Source of the DNA: Betaproteobacteria bacterium
GTDB lineage: Bacteria > Pseudomonadota > Gammaproteobacteria > Burkholderiales > SG8-41
Direction of reading: 5' to 3'
DNA: 57,801 bases
Assembly: GCA_947476215.1 (NCBI GenBank)
Contig: CANJQI010000007.1
Location: 1-57,801 of the forward strand
Of the stretch, positions 38,728 to 48,502 are shown piece by piece. Each line of letters opens with the position of its first letter. The first letter of the stretch is position 1. The position numbers and the translations under genes are program-made. The notes under the pieces were generated by a model. It saw only the letters and a list, made by a program, of their open reading frames with translations, ran no database searches and was not told where the DNA came from.

Positions 38728-40113
38728 ATGCCCACAACGATTGCCACTCGGCTCGCCAACCATTTCCAAAAGTTCGACTACCACGGTCTTTCCGCTGCCA
38801 CCACCACGGCGGTCAAGCGCCTGCTGCTCGATTACCTGGGGGTGGCCATCGCAGGAAGTCAGACCGGAAGCGGAAAAGTCGCGCGGGAATTCGTCAAGTC
38901 AACCGGCGGTCGCGCGGATGCCTCGCTGATCGGGGACACGGCGCGTGTGCCGGCGGCGCAGGCGGCGTTTGCCAACGCCATTTCGTCTCACAGCATAGAA
39001 CTTGATGACATTGATGTGCTGGCGTTGTTCCACTTCAGTCCCCCGGTGTTTTCGGCCGCGCTGGCGGTTGCGGAACAGCAGGGCGCCAGCGGTAAACAGT
39101 TGCTGGTCGCACTCGCCGCCGGTTGTGAAATGATGGAGCGCGTGAGCAAGGCCGCGAATTCATCGCTCAGAAACCGCGGTTATCACAGCACACCCACTTG
39201 CGGTGTGTTCGGCGCCACGGTCGCGGCCGCCAAGCTGTACAAACTCACGCCGCTGAAGTTGGCTTCGGCATTTGGCCTTGCAGGAGCGCAGGCATCGGGA
39301 TTGATGGAAATGTACGGGCCGTCTATGCAAAAGCGCTTTAATCCGGGTCCCGCGGCGCGCAACGGCATCACGGCGGCAGGCATGGCGGATTTCGGATTTA
39401 CTGGCGCCGATACGATTTTCGAGGGTGAGCGCGGATTCCTGCGTGCTTTCACTGACAAGCATGACGCGAAACAGTTGGTAGCGGGGCTGACCAAGCCGTA
39501 TCAACTCGACATTGAGTTCAAGCCCTATTCGTGTGCGCGCCCGATACATAATGCCATCGACTGCGCGCTGGAAATCCTTAAACGCGACCGGCCAGTTCTG
39601 GGCGCTATTAAACGCATAGACATTTTGCGCCATCCGGACTGGGCGCATTATCACAAGAACAAGACACCTCAGACGTACCACGAGGCACAGGTAAGCCTGC
39701 CGTATGCGGTTGCAGTTGCACTCAAGGAGGGGCAGGCATTGCTTGCGCAGTTTGTGGACCGCAAGCTCAAGGACCCGGTATTGCGGCGCATCTCGGACCT
39801 GGTCGAGATCAAGGTCGACGCATCGCTGCCGCGCGGCGTGTCGTGCCGCATGACGATGATCATGAAGGATGGACGAAAGTTTGTGTCGCAGGTCGACTAT
39901 CCCAAAGGCTCGATACAGAATCCCATGACCGACGATGAATTGCGTGCCAAGTTTGAGAGTCTGGCGCAACCGGTGCTGGGTGCCGGGCGCGCCACGCGCA
40001 TCGCCGATCTGGTGAATAGCATAGAAAAATGCGCCGATGTCGCTGAGTTGATGCGGCTTACTGCCAAGCCGGATTCCAAACCCAAGCGCAAGGCGGCCGC
40101 CCGCAAAAAGTGA
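38728..40113 (+). CDS. MmgE/PrpD family protein, paralog 2
   Basis: 461 residues. TTGGAGACAATG-type spacing gives a Shine-Dalgarno (GGAG) before ATG 38728. The family segments are LLLDYLGVAIAG, SIELDDIDVLALFHFSPPVF and GYHSTPTCGVFGA; the HPG of paralog 1 is replaced by HFSPP. The C-terminal 20 residues are Lys/Arg/Ala-rich (KPKRKAAARKK). Side-by-side divergent copies suggest two steps of one pathway or a heteromer. Downstream lies a broken SDR gene in the same direction. Confidence 0.84.
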   Translation: MPTTIATRLANHFQKFDYHGLSAATTTAVKRLLLDYLGVAIAGSQTGSGKVAREFVKSTGGRADASLIGDTARVPAAQAAFANAISSHSIELDDIDVLALFHFSPPVFSAALAVAEQQGASGKQLLVALAAGCEMMERVSKAANSSLRNRGYHSTPTCGVFGATVAAAKLYKLTPLKLASAFGLAGAQASGLMEMYGPSMQKRFNPGPAARNGITAAGMADFGFTGADTIFEGERGFLRAFTDKHDAKQLVAGLTKPYQLDIEFKPYSCARPIHNAIDCALEILKRDRPVLGAIKRIDILRHPDWAHYHKNKTPQTYHEAQVSLPYAVAVALKEGQALLAQFVDRKLKDPVLRRISDLVEIKVDASLPRGVSCRMTMIMKDGRKFVSQVDYPKGSIQNPMTDDELRAKFESLAQPVLGAGRATRIADLVNSIEKCADVAELMRLTAKPDSKPKRKAAARKK

Positions 40114-40132
40114 CAAACGAGGAACAGCAACC

Positions 40133-40889
40133 ATGGAACTGGAACTGAAAGGCAAGACCGCACTGGTCACCGGGGCGAGTCAGGGCATAGGCCGCGCGAT
40201 CGCCTAGGGTCGTGCCGCCGAGGGCGTGAAAATCTGCATCACCGCGCGACGCGCCAATCTGTTTGAGGACCTTGCCCGCGAAATCGTCGCTGCTGGCGGA
40301 TTGCAGCCGCATATAGTGACCATGGACATTATGGAAGAAGATGCCCCGCAACGGCTGGCGCAGGTAGCGCTCAAGGGCCTGGGCCAGATCGACATACTGA
40401 TTGATGAATGTGGCGGGCGGTAGCGCGTCGCTCAAGATAGACGCCCCCGAATCGCGCTGGAACGAACTGGTGACGCTTAACTTTACGCGCGTGCGGCAAC
40501 TGACGCTGGCGGTTGTTCCTGAAATGATCAAGTATCAGTGGGGCCGCATCATCAACATCAGCGGCAAGTCCGAACCCGAGCAGTTGAGCAGTTCGACCGC
40601 CTCAAAAGCGGTCGGGCACGGTTTCGCCAAGGATTTGTCGCGCGAAGTCGGTAAATTCGGTATCACGGTCAACGGCATTGCACCCGGCCGCATCATGAGC
40701 GAGCAGATCAGGCGCAAGTACTCCGAGGAATTCCGCGCCCGGCAGTCGGCGCACGACATTCCGGTGGGCCGCTACGGAGAACCCGAGGAACTCGCGTGTC
40801 TGGCGGTGTTTCTCGCGTCGCCGATAGCGCGCTATATTACCGGCGCGGTCATGCCGGTCGATGGTGGTTTGCGCCGTTACGCGTTCTAA
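40133..40889 (+). pseudogene. Short-chain dehydrogenase/reductase, broken by a stop and a frameshift
   Basis: From ATG 40133 the frame encodes the SDR opening TALVTGASQGIGRAIA and then hits TAG at 40205-40207. The same frame continues to DILIDECGG and a TAG at 40421. From about 40400 the +1 frame resumes the fold (NVAGGSASLKIDAPESRW through a complete C-terminus to 40889). One inserted base near 40397-40405 would restore continuity. The YxxxK active-site Tyr position is Ser (SSSTASK), as in some divergent SDRs. Two independent lesions make a pseudogene the simplest reading. It follows the MmgE/PrpD pair by 19 bases. Confidence 0.85.
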
Positions 40890-41004
40890 CCCGCGCAGCG
40901 TGGCAAGCGCGCCGATGTGCAGGATCGGTCGAATGTAGCCATACCCATCAGCGGTACTGTTGGCGCATAATGTTGTACCAGCCGACGTTCGGTAGACACT
41001 GATC

Positions 41005-44000
41005 TTGGACTCCGCGCAATTTCATCCAGCCGTATCCGCGTGGTTTGCGCGCGCATTCGATGGACCGACCGCGGCGCAGCAGCAAGCCTGGCCGGCGATA
41101 CGCGCCGGGCGTGACGTCCTGGTCGCCGCGCCCACCGGTTCGGGCAAGACGCTGGCGGCGTTCCTGGCCGCGATCGACGATCTCGTGCAACGCGGCATGT
41201 ACGGCGAGTTGCCCGATGAAACCGCGGTCGTGTATGTGTCGCCGCTCAAGGCCTTGTCCAATGACGTCCGGCGCAATCTGGAAGTGCCGCTGGCGGGCAT
41301 ACGTAACTGCCTGCTGGAGCAGGGCTGCCGCGACGTAAATATTCGCACGCTGGTGCGCACCGGCGACACGCCGCAGTCCGAACGCCAGCGCATGGGACGC
41401 CGTCCGCCGCATATCGTGATCACCACGCCGGAGTCGCTGTACGTCATGCTGGGATCGGATTCCGGCCGTCGCGTGCTGTCGACAGTGCGCACCGTGATCG
41501 TCGATGAAATCCACGCGCTGGTCGGCAGCAAGCGCGGCAGCCATCTTGCGTTGTCGCTGGAACGCCTGCAGGCGCTGGCATCGCGTCCGCAGGTTCGCAT
41601 CGGACTTTCCGCCACGCAGAAACCCCTGGATGACGTGGCACGCTTTCTGATCGGCGCGCGTCGGTCCATGGACCAGTGCACCATCGTCGACGCCGGGTAC
41701 GTGCGTCCGCGCGATCTGCGTATCGAGGTGCCGCCGTCGCCACTGGAAGCCGTGATGTCGGGCGACGTCTGGCAGCAGGTCTACGACCGGCTCGCGGAAC
41801 TGATCGCGCAGCATCGCACCACGCTGGTGTTTGTGAATACGCGGCGGCACGCGGAACGCGTTGCGCGCCATTTGTCGGAGCGGTTGGGCGTCGAGAACGT
41901 GACGGCCCATCACGGCAGCTTGTCCAAGGAGCGGCGTTTTGATGCCGAACAGCGGCTCAAGGAAGGCAATCTGCAGGCGCTGGTGGCAACCGCTTCCCTG
42001 GAGCTCGGCATCGACATCGGCGACGTGAACCTGGTGTGCCAGTTGGGATCGTGCCGCTGGATAGCAACCTTTCTGCAGCGCGCGGGCCGTGCCGGTCACA
42101 GCCTGACCGGCGTGCCGAAGGCGCGCTTGTTCCCGTTGTCCATAGATGAACTCGTCGAATGCACGGCGTTGCTCGACGCGGTACAACGCGGCGAACTCGA
42201 CAAGCTCGTCATGCCGGCGCAACCCCTGGACGTGCTGGCGCAGCAGATTGTCGCGGAAGTTGCGGCGAGCGAATGGGGCGAACAGGAACTTTATGAGTTG
42301 ATGCGCGGCGCTTATCCGTATCGCGATTTATCACGCGACGACTACAGCCGTATCGTCGGCATGCTCGCAGACGGGTACGGCACGGGTCGTGGCCACGTGC
42401 GGCAGCATCTACACCGCGACGCGGTGAACGGCCGCCTGCGCGCGCGGCGCGGCGCGCGTCTGACGGCCATCACCTCCGGCGGCACCATACCCGACAACGC
42501 GGATTACGACGTGATACTCGAACCGGAAGGCGGCATCGTCGGCAGCGTCAACGAGGATTTTGCGATCGAGAGCCTGCAGGGCGATATTTTTCAGCTCGGC
42601 AATACTTCGTTTCGCATATTGCGCGTTGAAGCGGGGCGCGTGCGGGTTGAGGATGCTAAAGGACAGCCGCCCAGCATTCCATTCTGGCTGGGCGAGGCAC
42701 CTGGACGCAGCGATGAGCTGTCCTTCGCGGTAGCAAGATTAATGAACGAAATCAACGATGTGGATGATGTTGTATCGGTATCGCGCCGGCTCACGGTGGA
42801 CGTGGGCCTGGACCCTGCGGCAGCAAGCCAGTTGTGCGACTACCTGAGTGCGGCCAAGGCCGCGCTTGGCGTGCTACCGACATTGACGACGATAGTGCTG
42901 GAACGGTTTTTTGATGAAACCGGCGGCACGCAACTGGTGATACATACGCCGTTCGGCAGCCGCATCAACCGCGCGTGGGGCCTCGCACTGCGCAAGCGTT
43001 TTTGCCGCAAATTCGATTTTGAACTGCAGGCAGCGGCGCTCGAAGACTGCATAGTATTGTCGTTGTCCACCAGTCACAGTTTTCCGCTGGAAGAAGTGGC
43101 GGCGTATCTGAAATCGACCAACGTGCGCGATATCCTGGTGCAGGCGCTGCTGGTGGCGCCGATGTTCGCCGCGCGCTGGCGCTGGAATGCGGCGATATCC
43201 CTGGCGATACCCAGGTTTCGCGGCGGCAAGAAAGTTCCGCCGCAACTGCAGCGCATTTATGCCGAAGACCTGATCGCCGACGTGTTTCCCGACCAGATCG
43301 CGTGCGCCGAAAATCTGGCCGGCGAGCGCGAGATTCCCGACCATCCGCTGGTGGCGCAAACCATAGGCGACTGCCTGGAACAGGCGATGGACATACGCGG
43401 ACTGGAAAAACTGCTGGCGGGTATCGAAAGCGGCGCGATCCGGGTGGTGACACGCGAACTCACCGAGCCGTCGCCGCTGGCATTGCAGGTGCTCGCGGCA
43501 CGGCCCTATGCATTCCTCGACGATGCGCCGCTCGAAGAACGCCGCACACAGGCAGTCATGGCGCGGCGCTGGACCGATGCGCGCAACGCCACCGATCTCG
43601 GCAAGCTCGATTCCGCGGCCATAGCACGTGTGCGCGAAGAAGCTTTTCCCGGCGCCGAGAGCGCCGACGAACTGCATGACGCGCTGATGTGGTGCGGCGT
43701 GCTGACGGAGCACGAGGTTTCCGTGCGCGACGGTTGGCCGGCACTCGTCGCGGAACTGGTAGCCGCTCGCCGTGCCGCGTTGGTCACGGTCGCGGATCGC
43801 GCCTATTGGGTGGCGGCGGAGCGCCTGCCGCGCCTAATCGCGGTCTACGGCACGGTACTTGCGGCGCCGTCTACGGTGTGCGCGCCCGAACCGTATGCCA
43901 GCGAAGCCCACACGCCTGAATCCGCGCTGACGGAAATGGTCCGGGGGCGCATGGAAGCGCTGGGCCCGGTCACCGCCGATGCGCTCGCCGCGTCGCTGGG

Positions 44001-45309
44001 CGTGGCGCGCACCGGCATCGACGTGGCGCTGCTGACGCTGGAGACCGAAGGTTTTGCGATGCGCGGCGAGTTTACCGGTGTTGCCGATACTGAATGGTGC
44101 GAACGGCGTCTGCTGGCACGCATACACCGCTATACCGTCGATCGCCTGCGCCGCGAGATTGAGCCCGTCACGACCCAGGATTTCATGCGCTTCCTGCTGC
44201 ACTGGCAGCATGTCAGCGCCGATCAGCGCAAGGAAGGTCCCGACGCGCTGGCCGGCATCATCAGCGACCTTGAAGGATATGAAGCACCTGCCGCGGCATG
44301 GGAAACGGAAATCCTGCCGGCGCGCATGAACAACTATGACTTCGCGTGGCTCGACGATTTGTGCCTCGCCGGCCGCGCAGTGTGGACGCGTCTGGCGCGT
44401 CCGCGTTCCGTGGGAGCGGAAGCACGCCGTGCCGGTCCCGTGCGCACTACGCCGATCGCGATATTGCCGCGCCGGCAGGTCGCGATCTGGAATACGGCAG
44501 CGGTCAGCGCCGATACCGCCGAGCCCGAATTGACTTCGCGAGCGCAGAAAGTTGCCGATTGCCTGGCAACGCACGGTGCGTCGTTTTTTGATGAACTCGT
44601 CGACAACACTCGTCTGCTCGGCAGCGAATTGGAGGAAGCACTCGCTGAACTGGTTGCGCTGGGACTGGTCGCTTCCGACAGTTTCGCCGGCCTGCGTGCG
44701 TTGCTGGTGCCGGTCGATCGCCGCAAACCGCTGGTCGGCGCGCACCGTCGCGGGCGCACGGCTGCGTTCGGTATACAGGACGCCGGCCGCTGGTCGCTGG
44801 TGCGTGTTCAGTCCGCCGCGGCGGATGCCGTCGCCGAGCATGTCGCGCGCACGCTGTTGCGCCGCTACGGCATGGTGTGCTGGCGTCTGCTGGCGCGTGA
44901 AGGCGCGTGGCTACCGCCTTGGCGCGATCTCGTGCGCGTGCTGCGGCGACTTGAAGCGCGTGGCGAAATACGCGGCGGTCGTTTCGTCGCCGGTATCACC
45001 GGCGAGCAATACGCGTCGCCCGAGGCGGTATCGGCAATGCGCGAAGTTCGCCGCCGCGCATTGGATGGCAATTCTATCTGCGTCAGTGCGGCGGACCCCC
45101 TCAACCTCGTGGGCATCATCACGCCGGGAGTCAAAGTGCCCGCGTATGCCGGGAACCGCATATTGTTCCGCGACGGCGTGCCGATTGCAGCGCTGGTTGC
45201 TGACGAAGTGATCTGGTTGAAGGAGACGCCGATCGAGGAGCAGGCGCAGGCACGTAATGCGTTGATCGTGCGGTCGCGCATAGCGCCGCAGCTTAACTAT
45301 CTGCGCTGA
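41005..45309 (+). CDS. lhr: Large Lhr-type superfamily 2 DNA helicase
   Basis: 1434 residues. The helicase core occupies about 1-430: Walker [10 protein letters not shown] (41-49), DEIH box (167-170), SAT-like LSATQKP, and the C-terminal RecA domain with [10 protein letters not shown] and QRAGRAGHS. The winged-helix and beta-barrel Lhr-core region follows, and the C-terminal half (about 850-1434) is the extra Lhr domain found in the long bacterial form. Lhr is linked to DNA repair. The start is TTG at 41005 with a weak Shine-Dalgarno. It is fully intact although flanked on both sides by broken genes. Confidence 0.88.
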   Translation: MDSAQFHPAVSAWFARAFDGPTAAQQQAWPAIRAGRDVLVAAPTGSGKTLAAFLAAIDDLVQRGMYGELPDETAVVYVSPLKALSNDVRRNLEVPLAGIRNCLLEQGCRDVNIRTLVRTGDTPQSERQRMGRRPPHIVITTPESLYVMLGSDSGRRVLSTVRTVIVDEIHALVGSKRGSHLALSLERLQALASRPQVRIGLSATQKPLDDVARFLIGARRSMDQCTIVDAGYVRPRDLRIEVPPSPLEAVMSGDVWQQVYDRLAELIAQHRTTLVFVNTRRHAERVARHLSERLGVENVTAHHGSLSKERRFDAEQRLKEGNLQALVATASLELGIDIGDVNLVCQLGSCRWIATFLQRAGRAGHSLTGVPKARLFPLSIDELVECTALLDAVQRGELDKLVMPAQPLDVLAQQIVAEVAASEWGEQELYELMRGAYPYRDLSRDDYSRIVGMLADGYGTGRGHVRQHLHRDAVNGRLRARRGARLTAITSGGTIPDNADYDVILEPEGGIVGSVNEDFAIESLQGDIFQLGNTSFRILRVEAGRVRVEDAKGQPPSIPFWLGEAPGRSDELSFAVARLMNEINDVDDVVSVSRRLTVDVGLDPAAASQLCDYLSAAKAALGVLPTLTTIVLERFFDETGGTQLVIHTPFGSRINRAWGLALRKRFCRKFDFELQAAALEDCIVLSLSTSHSFPLEEVAAYLKSTNVRDILVQALLVAPMFAARWRWNAAISLAIPRFRGGKKVPPQLQRIYAEDLIADVFPDQIACAENLAGEREIPDHPLVAQTIGDCLEQAMDIRGLEKLLAGIESGAIRVVTRELTEPSPLALQVLAARPYAFLDDAPLEERRTQAVMARRWTDARNATDLGKLDSAAIARVREEAFPGAESADELHDALMWCGVLTEHEVSVRDGWPALVAELVAARRAALVTVADRAYWVAAERLPRLIAVYGTVLAAPSTVCAPEPYASEAHTPESALTEMVRGRMEALGPVTADALAASLGVARTGIDVALLTLETEGFAMRGEFTGVADTEWCERRLLARIHRYTVDRLRREIEPVTTQDFMRFLLHWQHVSADQRKEGPDALAGIISDLEGYEAPAAAWETEILPARMNNYDFAWLDDLCLAGRAVWTRLARPRSVGAEARRAGPVRTTPIAILPRRQVAIWNTAAVSADTAEPELTSRAQKVADCLATHGASFFDELVDNTRLLGSELEEALAELVALGLVASDSFAGLRALLVPVDRRKPLVGAHRRGRTAAFGIQDAGRWSLVRVQSAAADAVAEHVARTLLRRYGMVCWRLLAREGAWLPPWRDLVRVLRRLEARGEIRGGRFVAGITGEQYASPEAVSAMREVRRRALDGNSICVSAADPLNLVGIITPGVKVPAYAGNRILFRDGVPIAALVADEVIWLKETPIEEQAQARNALIVRSRIAPQLNYLR

Positions 45310-45333
45310 ACATTTCGCAACACCTGAAGCTGC

Positions 45334-45358
45334 AAAAAGAAACCCGCCGAAGCGGGGT
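45334..45358 (-). terminator. Rho-independent terminator for the PEP-CTERM gene
   Basis: On the minus strand CCCGC-TTCG-GCGGG forms a 5-bp stem with a UUCG tetraloop, followed by TTTCTTTTT. The hairpin spans 45343-45356. It lies just past the stop of the PEP-CTERM frame at 45384 and has no T-tract in the plus direction, so it serves the minus-strand gene. Confidence 0.8.
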
Positions 45359-45383
45359 AGTGTCGAAGGCGCTCGTTCCGAGA

Positions 45384-45786
45384 TCAAGCTGTTTTCTGTT
45401 TTCTGCGGCGTGCCGAGTATCCGAGCAGAGCCAGACCTGCAAGTAACATGGCATAGGTTTCGGGTTCCGGCACAGGTAATGGAATAGTGGCGCTCGTTGT
45501 GATATTCACATCGTCGAAAGACGCCTGAAATCTTCCGCTGCTTGCCCCGGTCGTAAACATTCCCAGCGTTAAGGTATGGCTGAAGCGCACCGGGTCCGGA
45601 CACAAACGTATTGGAACGAATGACAACCTTCGGCGCAGTTACATTGGCACTGTTAGAGACGGTCCAATCCGACACGTTGCCGTCGTCAAAACTATCGGAA
45701 AACACCGTGGTTGCGGCGCTTGCGGCAGTCAAAAATCCCACAGCCATGGCTACTGCAGCGGCTAACCCAATAACGCTTTTATTCAC
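45384..45786 (-). pseudogene. PEP-CTERM sorting-domain protein, frameshifted
   Basis: GTG at 45786 with AAAGGAAG upstream begins a signal peptide (MNKSVIGLAAAVAMAVGFLT...SAA), followed by a start of a jelly-roll-like domain (FSDSFDDGNVSDWTVSNS). Near 45590-45605 the frame must shift to continue as RFQASFDDVNITTSA and the PEP-CTERM tail: VPEPETYAMLLAGLALLG then Arg/Lys-rich end. The restored protein is only about 134 residues, shorter than the usual 180-250, so an internal deletion accompanying the frameshift is likely. PEP-CTERM proteins are sorted by exosortase to the cell surface. A good terminator follows. Confidence 0.8.
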
Positions 45787-46196
45787 TCGCTTCCTTTCGA
45801 GAGGTAATTATTTAATGGAATACCTAAATTCCACCTTCGGCCACAAGGCGGCCCCCTGCGGCCAGCATGCCTAAAGCTAAACCAGTCGTCCGGATCGGAT
45901 TTAATTATGTGGATTTGGCGAGATCAATAGGCCGTTTGGACAGCGCGCCGATAATGCAGCCGGCGGCCAACGTTACTATATTGAGAAACTCAACCGCTTA
46001 ACCGCTCAACGAAGAGGACGCGGAGGACGCGGAGGACGCGGAGGACGCCGAGGTGCGCGGGTAGAGCAGACCAAAAACAGTTCTCGTCTGCGCGCCTCTG
46101 CGTCCCCTGCGCTGGGAGTTTGAATATACTCATCAAACACGACGCGTGATCTGTAATTCTCGATTCGGCATGCACATCACCGAGAGCAGCACCATC
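45787..46196. other. 410-base intergenic region between divergent PEP-CTERM and Bug-receptor remnants
   Basis: Next to the PEP-CTERM start lies a GC-rich imperfect palindrome (GGCCACAAGGCGGCCCCCTG...GCGGCC, 45840-45865) about 60 bases from the GTG, a possible operator. No sigma-54 -24/-12 match was found by eye. Positions 46001-46120 hold the second GGAGGACGC repeat element. The rest, 45870-46000, is featureless. Confidence 0.45.
46001..46120. repeat. GGAGGACGC / CCTCTGCGTCC imperfect inverted-repeat element, copy 2
   Basis: It begins ACCGCTCAACGAAGAGGACG, continues with four tandem copies of the 9-mer GAGGACGC(G/C), and ends with CTCTGCGTCCCCTGCGCTGG. It matches copy 1 at 20449-20570 in arm order, arm sequence and length. 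The left arm pairs imperfectly with the right arm. It lies between broken genes and may be a dispersed mobile-type mini-repeat. Confidence 0.65.
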
Positions 46197-46730
46197 ATGA
46201 TTGTTCGACCTATCAATCAATTATTGCGCCAGGTTGTCGCGGCTGTGCCGTGTTTGACTTGCGTGATGACAGTGAACGCGGCAGCACTGCCTGGCGGCGA
46301 TGCCGCGCGCTACCCGAATCGTCGGGTGCGTCTCATGTGCCCGTTTCCGGCGGGCGGCAGCGCAGACCTCGTCACGCGCACGCTGGGCGAGAAATTTTTC
46401 GAGCGCACCGGCCAGCCGTTCATAACCGACAATCGCGGCGGCGCCAGCGGGGCTATAGGCACGACGATAGCCGCCAAAGCCGCGCCCGACGGCTATACCG
46501 TGCTCGTTGCATCGTCGAATGCACTGGCTGTCAATCCTGCATTGCAGGGCCAGACCCACAAAGATATCCTGCGCGATTTCGCGGCGATTCTGCGTCTGCC
46601 GGATGTGCGCAAGCGTTTGTCGCAGGAAGCCGCAGGCAGTACGCCCGAACAACTGTCCACGCAAATTGAACGTGAAATCGAAAAATGGACCAAGATCGTC
46701 AAGGCCGCGAACATCAGACCAGATCAATAG
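46197..46730 (+). pseudogene. Bug/TctC-type periplasmic receptor with internal deletion
   Basis: From ATG 46197 it encodes about 177 residues: signal peptide, then YPNRRVRLMCPFPAGGSADLV, the Bug-family ligand loop, and AAPDGYTVLVASSNALAVNP. After about residue 125 it jumps directly to the family's C-terminus (LPDVRKRLSQEAAGSTPEQ). Roughly 150 residues of the second lobe, compared with the intact 319-residue receptor at 49346, are missing in frame. Without that lobe no ligand cleft can form, so it is called a pseudogene although the frame is open. Confidence 0.8.
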
Positions 46731-46764
46731 TCGTTGCACGACAGGTTTAACAGGAGCCAGAAAA

Positions 46765-47314
46765 ATGGTCACTTCCGCCGACATCAGAAACACCAGACTC
46801 GTCTACGAACCCTTGCGCCATGCGCGCAAACATCAGGATGCGCTGGCGCCGCACCCGGCGACTCTGGACGGCAAAGTCGTGGCATTGATCAATAACACCA
46901 AGGATCTCGTGGACTCTCTGCTCGACGAGGTTAAGACTCTGATTACAAAATATTTTCCGTCTGCGTAGTTTCGTTTCTTCCGCACCGAGTCGGTGAGTGG
47001 CGCGGCCCCGGAACTGTTGGACGAAATTGCCCACTGCGACGTATTGGTCACCGCCGTAGGCGATTGAGAGTCATGTTCGTCGTGGAGTGGTCCGCGACAG
47101 CATGACGATGGAGGGTCGCGGCATACCCACCGCGACCTTCGTGACGCACGCATTCGACAGCTACGCGCGCGGACTGTGCCACATGCAGGCCATGGAGTCG
47201 CTGCCCATCGTGGTGATACCGCATCCGATCGCGGCACGTCCAGTGGATGACCTGCGCCAGAAGGTGCGCAAGGTACATGCGGACTTGCGCGCGGCACTTA
47301 TTAATCATGCCTAA
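46765..47314 (+). pseudogene. UGSC-family (seleno)protein gene with in-frame TGA, amber codon and frameshift
   Basis: ATG 46765 has AGGAG eight bases upstream. The frame encodes LVYEPLRHARKHQ, VVALINNTKDLVDSLLDEV and then TAG at 46966 (codon 68). The same frame continues ESVSGAAPELLDEIAHCDVLVTAVGD, TGA at 47065 (codon 101) and ESCSSWS. With TGA read as selenocysteine this is U-E-S-C, at the place of the U-G-S-C motif of the UGSC (seleno)protein family. One extra G near 47089 shifts to the next frame, which completes the protein (VRDSMTMEGRGIPTATFVTH to INHA, TAA 47312). Restored length is about 182 residues. Its stop overlaps the next gene's ATG. Family name is from memory. Confidence 0.7.
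47070..47106 (+). promoter_or_regulatory. Candidate bacterial SECIS hairpin
   Basis: Two bases after the in-frame TGA (47065-47067) the sequence folds as GTCATG / CATGAC (47070-47075 with 47101-47106), then a T.G and T-A pair, a bulged C, GTCG / CGAC (47079-47082 with 47095-47098), and TGGA / TCCG closing a GTGG loop (47087-47090). That is about 16 pairs with one bulge. Counting the U of UGA as 1, loop bases 23 and 24 are G and U, the same positions and bases that SelB reads in E. coli fdhF. This supports selenocysteine decoding, at least in an ancestor. Confidence 0.6.
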
Positions 47315-48453
47315 AATCCTCTCCTTCCACGCCCCAACTCGCAGTCGAAGACGGCCTCGACAAGATTTTCGATTTCTTCGATCTCTATTACGAGAAAGGC
47401 TGGACCAACGGCTTGCCGGTCTTTGCGCCGACCGAGCGTGCGGTACGGGAAATGCTGCGCTACACCGATCGTGACCGGCACGAAACGATAGCCGTGGTGC
47501 CGCCCAAGAATGGTGTTGCAACCACCGAAAATATCGCCATCAATGCCGTCATGGCCGGTTGCCGACCCGAGTATCTGCCAGTCATCATCGCCGCCGTCGA
47601 AGCGATGGTGGATCCCGAATACAGTCTGTATGGACGGCAGACCACCACGCATCCGGGGGCTCACCTGTTGATCGTGCATGGACCGATACGCAAGGAACTT
47701 GACGCCAACTGCAAGGACAACGTGTTCGGCCAGGGCTGGCGCGCGAACGCAACCATGGGACGCGCGTTGCGGCTGATTCTCATCAACCTCGGCGGCAACA
47801 AACCGGGTGTGACCGACATGGCCACTCACGGGCATCCGGGAAAATATTCGTACTGCATGGGTGAAGACGAAGAAGGCAGCCCATGGCCGCCGTTTCATGT
47901 CGATCGCGGTCTCGCCGCGGACACCAGTGCCATCACCGTGTTATGCGCGGAACCGCCACATAACGTGAACGACCTGGTCAGCAAGACCCCGCAGATGTAT
48001 CTGGGCTCCGCGGCATCGACGATGGCGACACTCGGCGGCAATGGCCTCTTTCGCAGTGCGCTGCGCGGCGAACAAGGACTCGTCATCAGTTCCGAATGCG
48101 CGCACTGGCTGGCTGATTTTGGCTGGAGCAAGGAGATGATGAGGAGTTACATCTACGAAAACGCCCGCCAACCGCTGCGTGAACTGCGCGATCGCGGCGC
48201 ATGGGGCAAGTCACCGCTGCCGAAATTCATTGACGCCACCGACGACAACGCCCTGGTGCCCATCGTCAACAAACCCGAAAACATACTCATACTCGTCGCC
48301 GGCGGGCATCAGCGTCACATGAACGCGCTGCTCGCCGCCGGCTACAGCATGAGCGTTACGCGCGCGCTGACCACGAAGGATGGAACGCCGGTACGCTCGG
48401 TGCGGGATTTTCTCGCAAGGTGCTGCATGTACGGGGAGGGCGGGGTGGCATAG
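47307..48453 (+). CDS. Conserved protein of unknown function next to the UGSC gene, N-terminus frameshifted
   Basis: The main frame is open from about 47308 to 48453 and encodes VEDGLDKIFDFFDLYYEKGW, NGLPVFAPTERAV, a Cys in VMAGCRPEYLP, and GGHQRHMNALLAAGYS near the end. No ATG exists in this frame upstream; the only ATG, 47307, overlaps the UGSC stop and lies in another frame (PKILS). Removing one T near 47326 joins them (MPKILSSTPQLAVEDG). TTG 47413 is an internal alternative that would cut conserved sequence. About 380 residues restored, with many conserved Gly, His and Asn but no motif I recognise. Physical overlap implies it works with the UGSC protein. Confidence 0.6.
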
Positions 48454-48502
48454 GGTATCCTCTCGAACTTTGAAAACGAAAGACATCCGGGAAGAAACCA
48501 GC

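Noticed and set aside
45787-45900. Sigma-54 promoter before the PEP-CTERM gene
   Set aside because: Only poor GG-N10-GC matches inside a GC-rich palindrome were found, without the TGGCAC and TTGC context.
46010-46055. Tandem GAGGACGCG units as a possible CRISPR or VNTR
   Set aside because: Units are 9 bases without spacers and belong to one arm of the 120-base inverted-repeat element. Not a CRISPR array.
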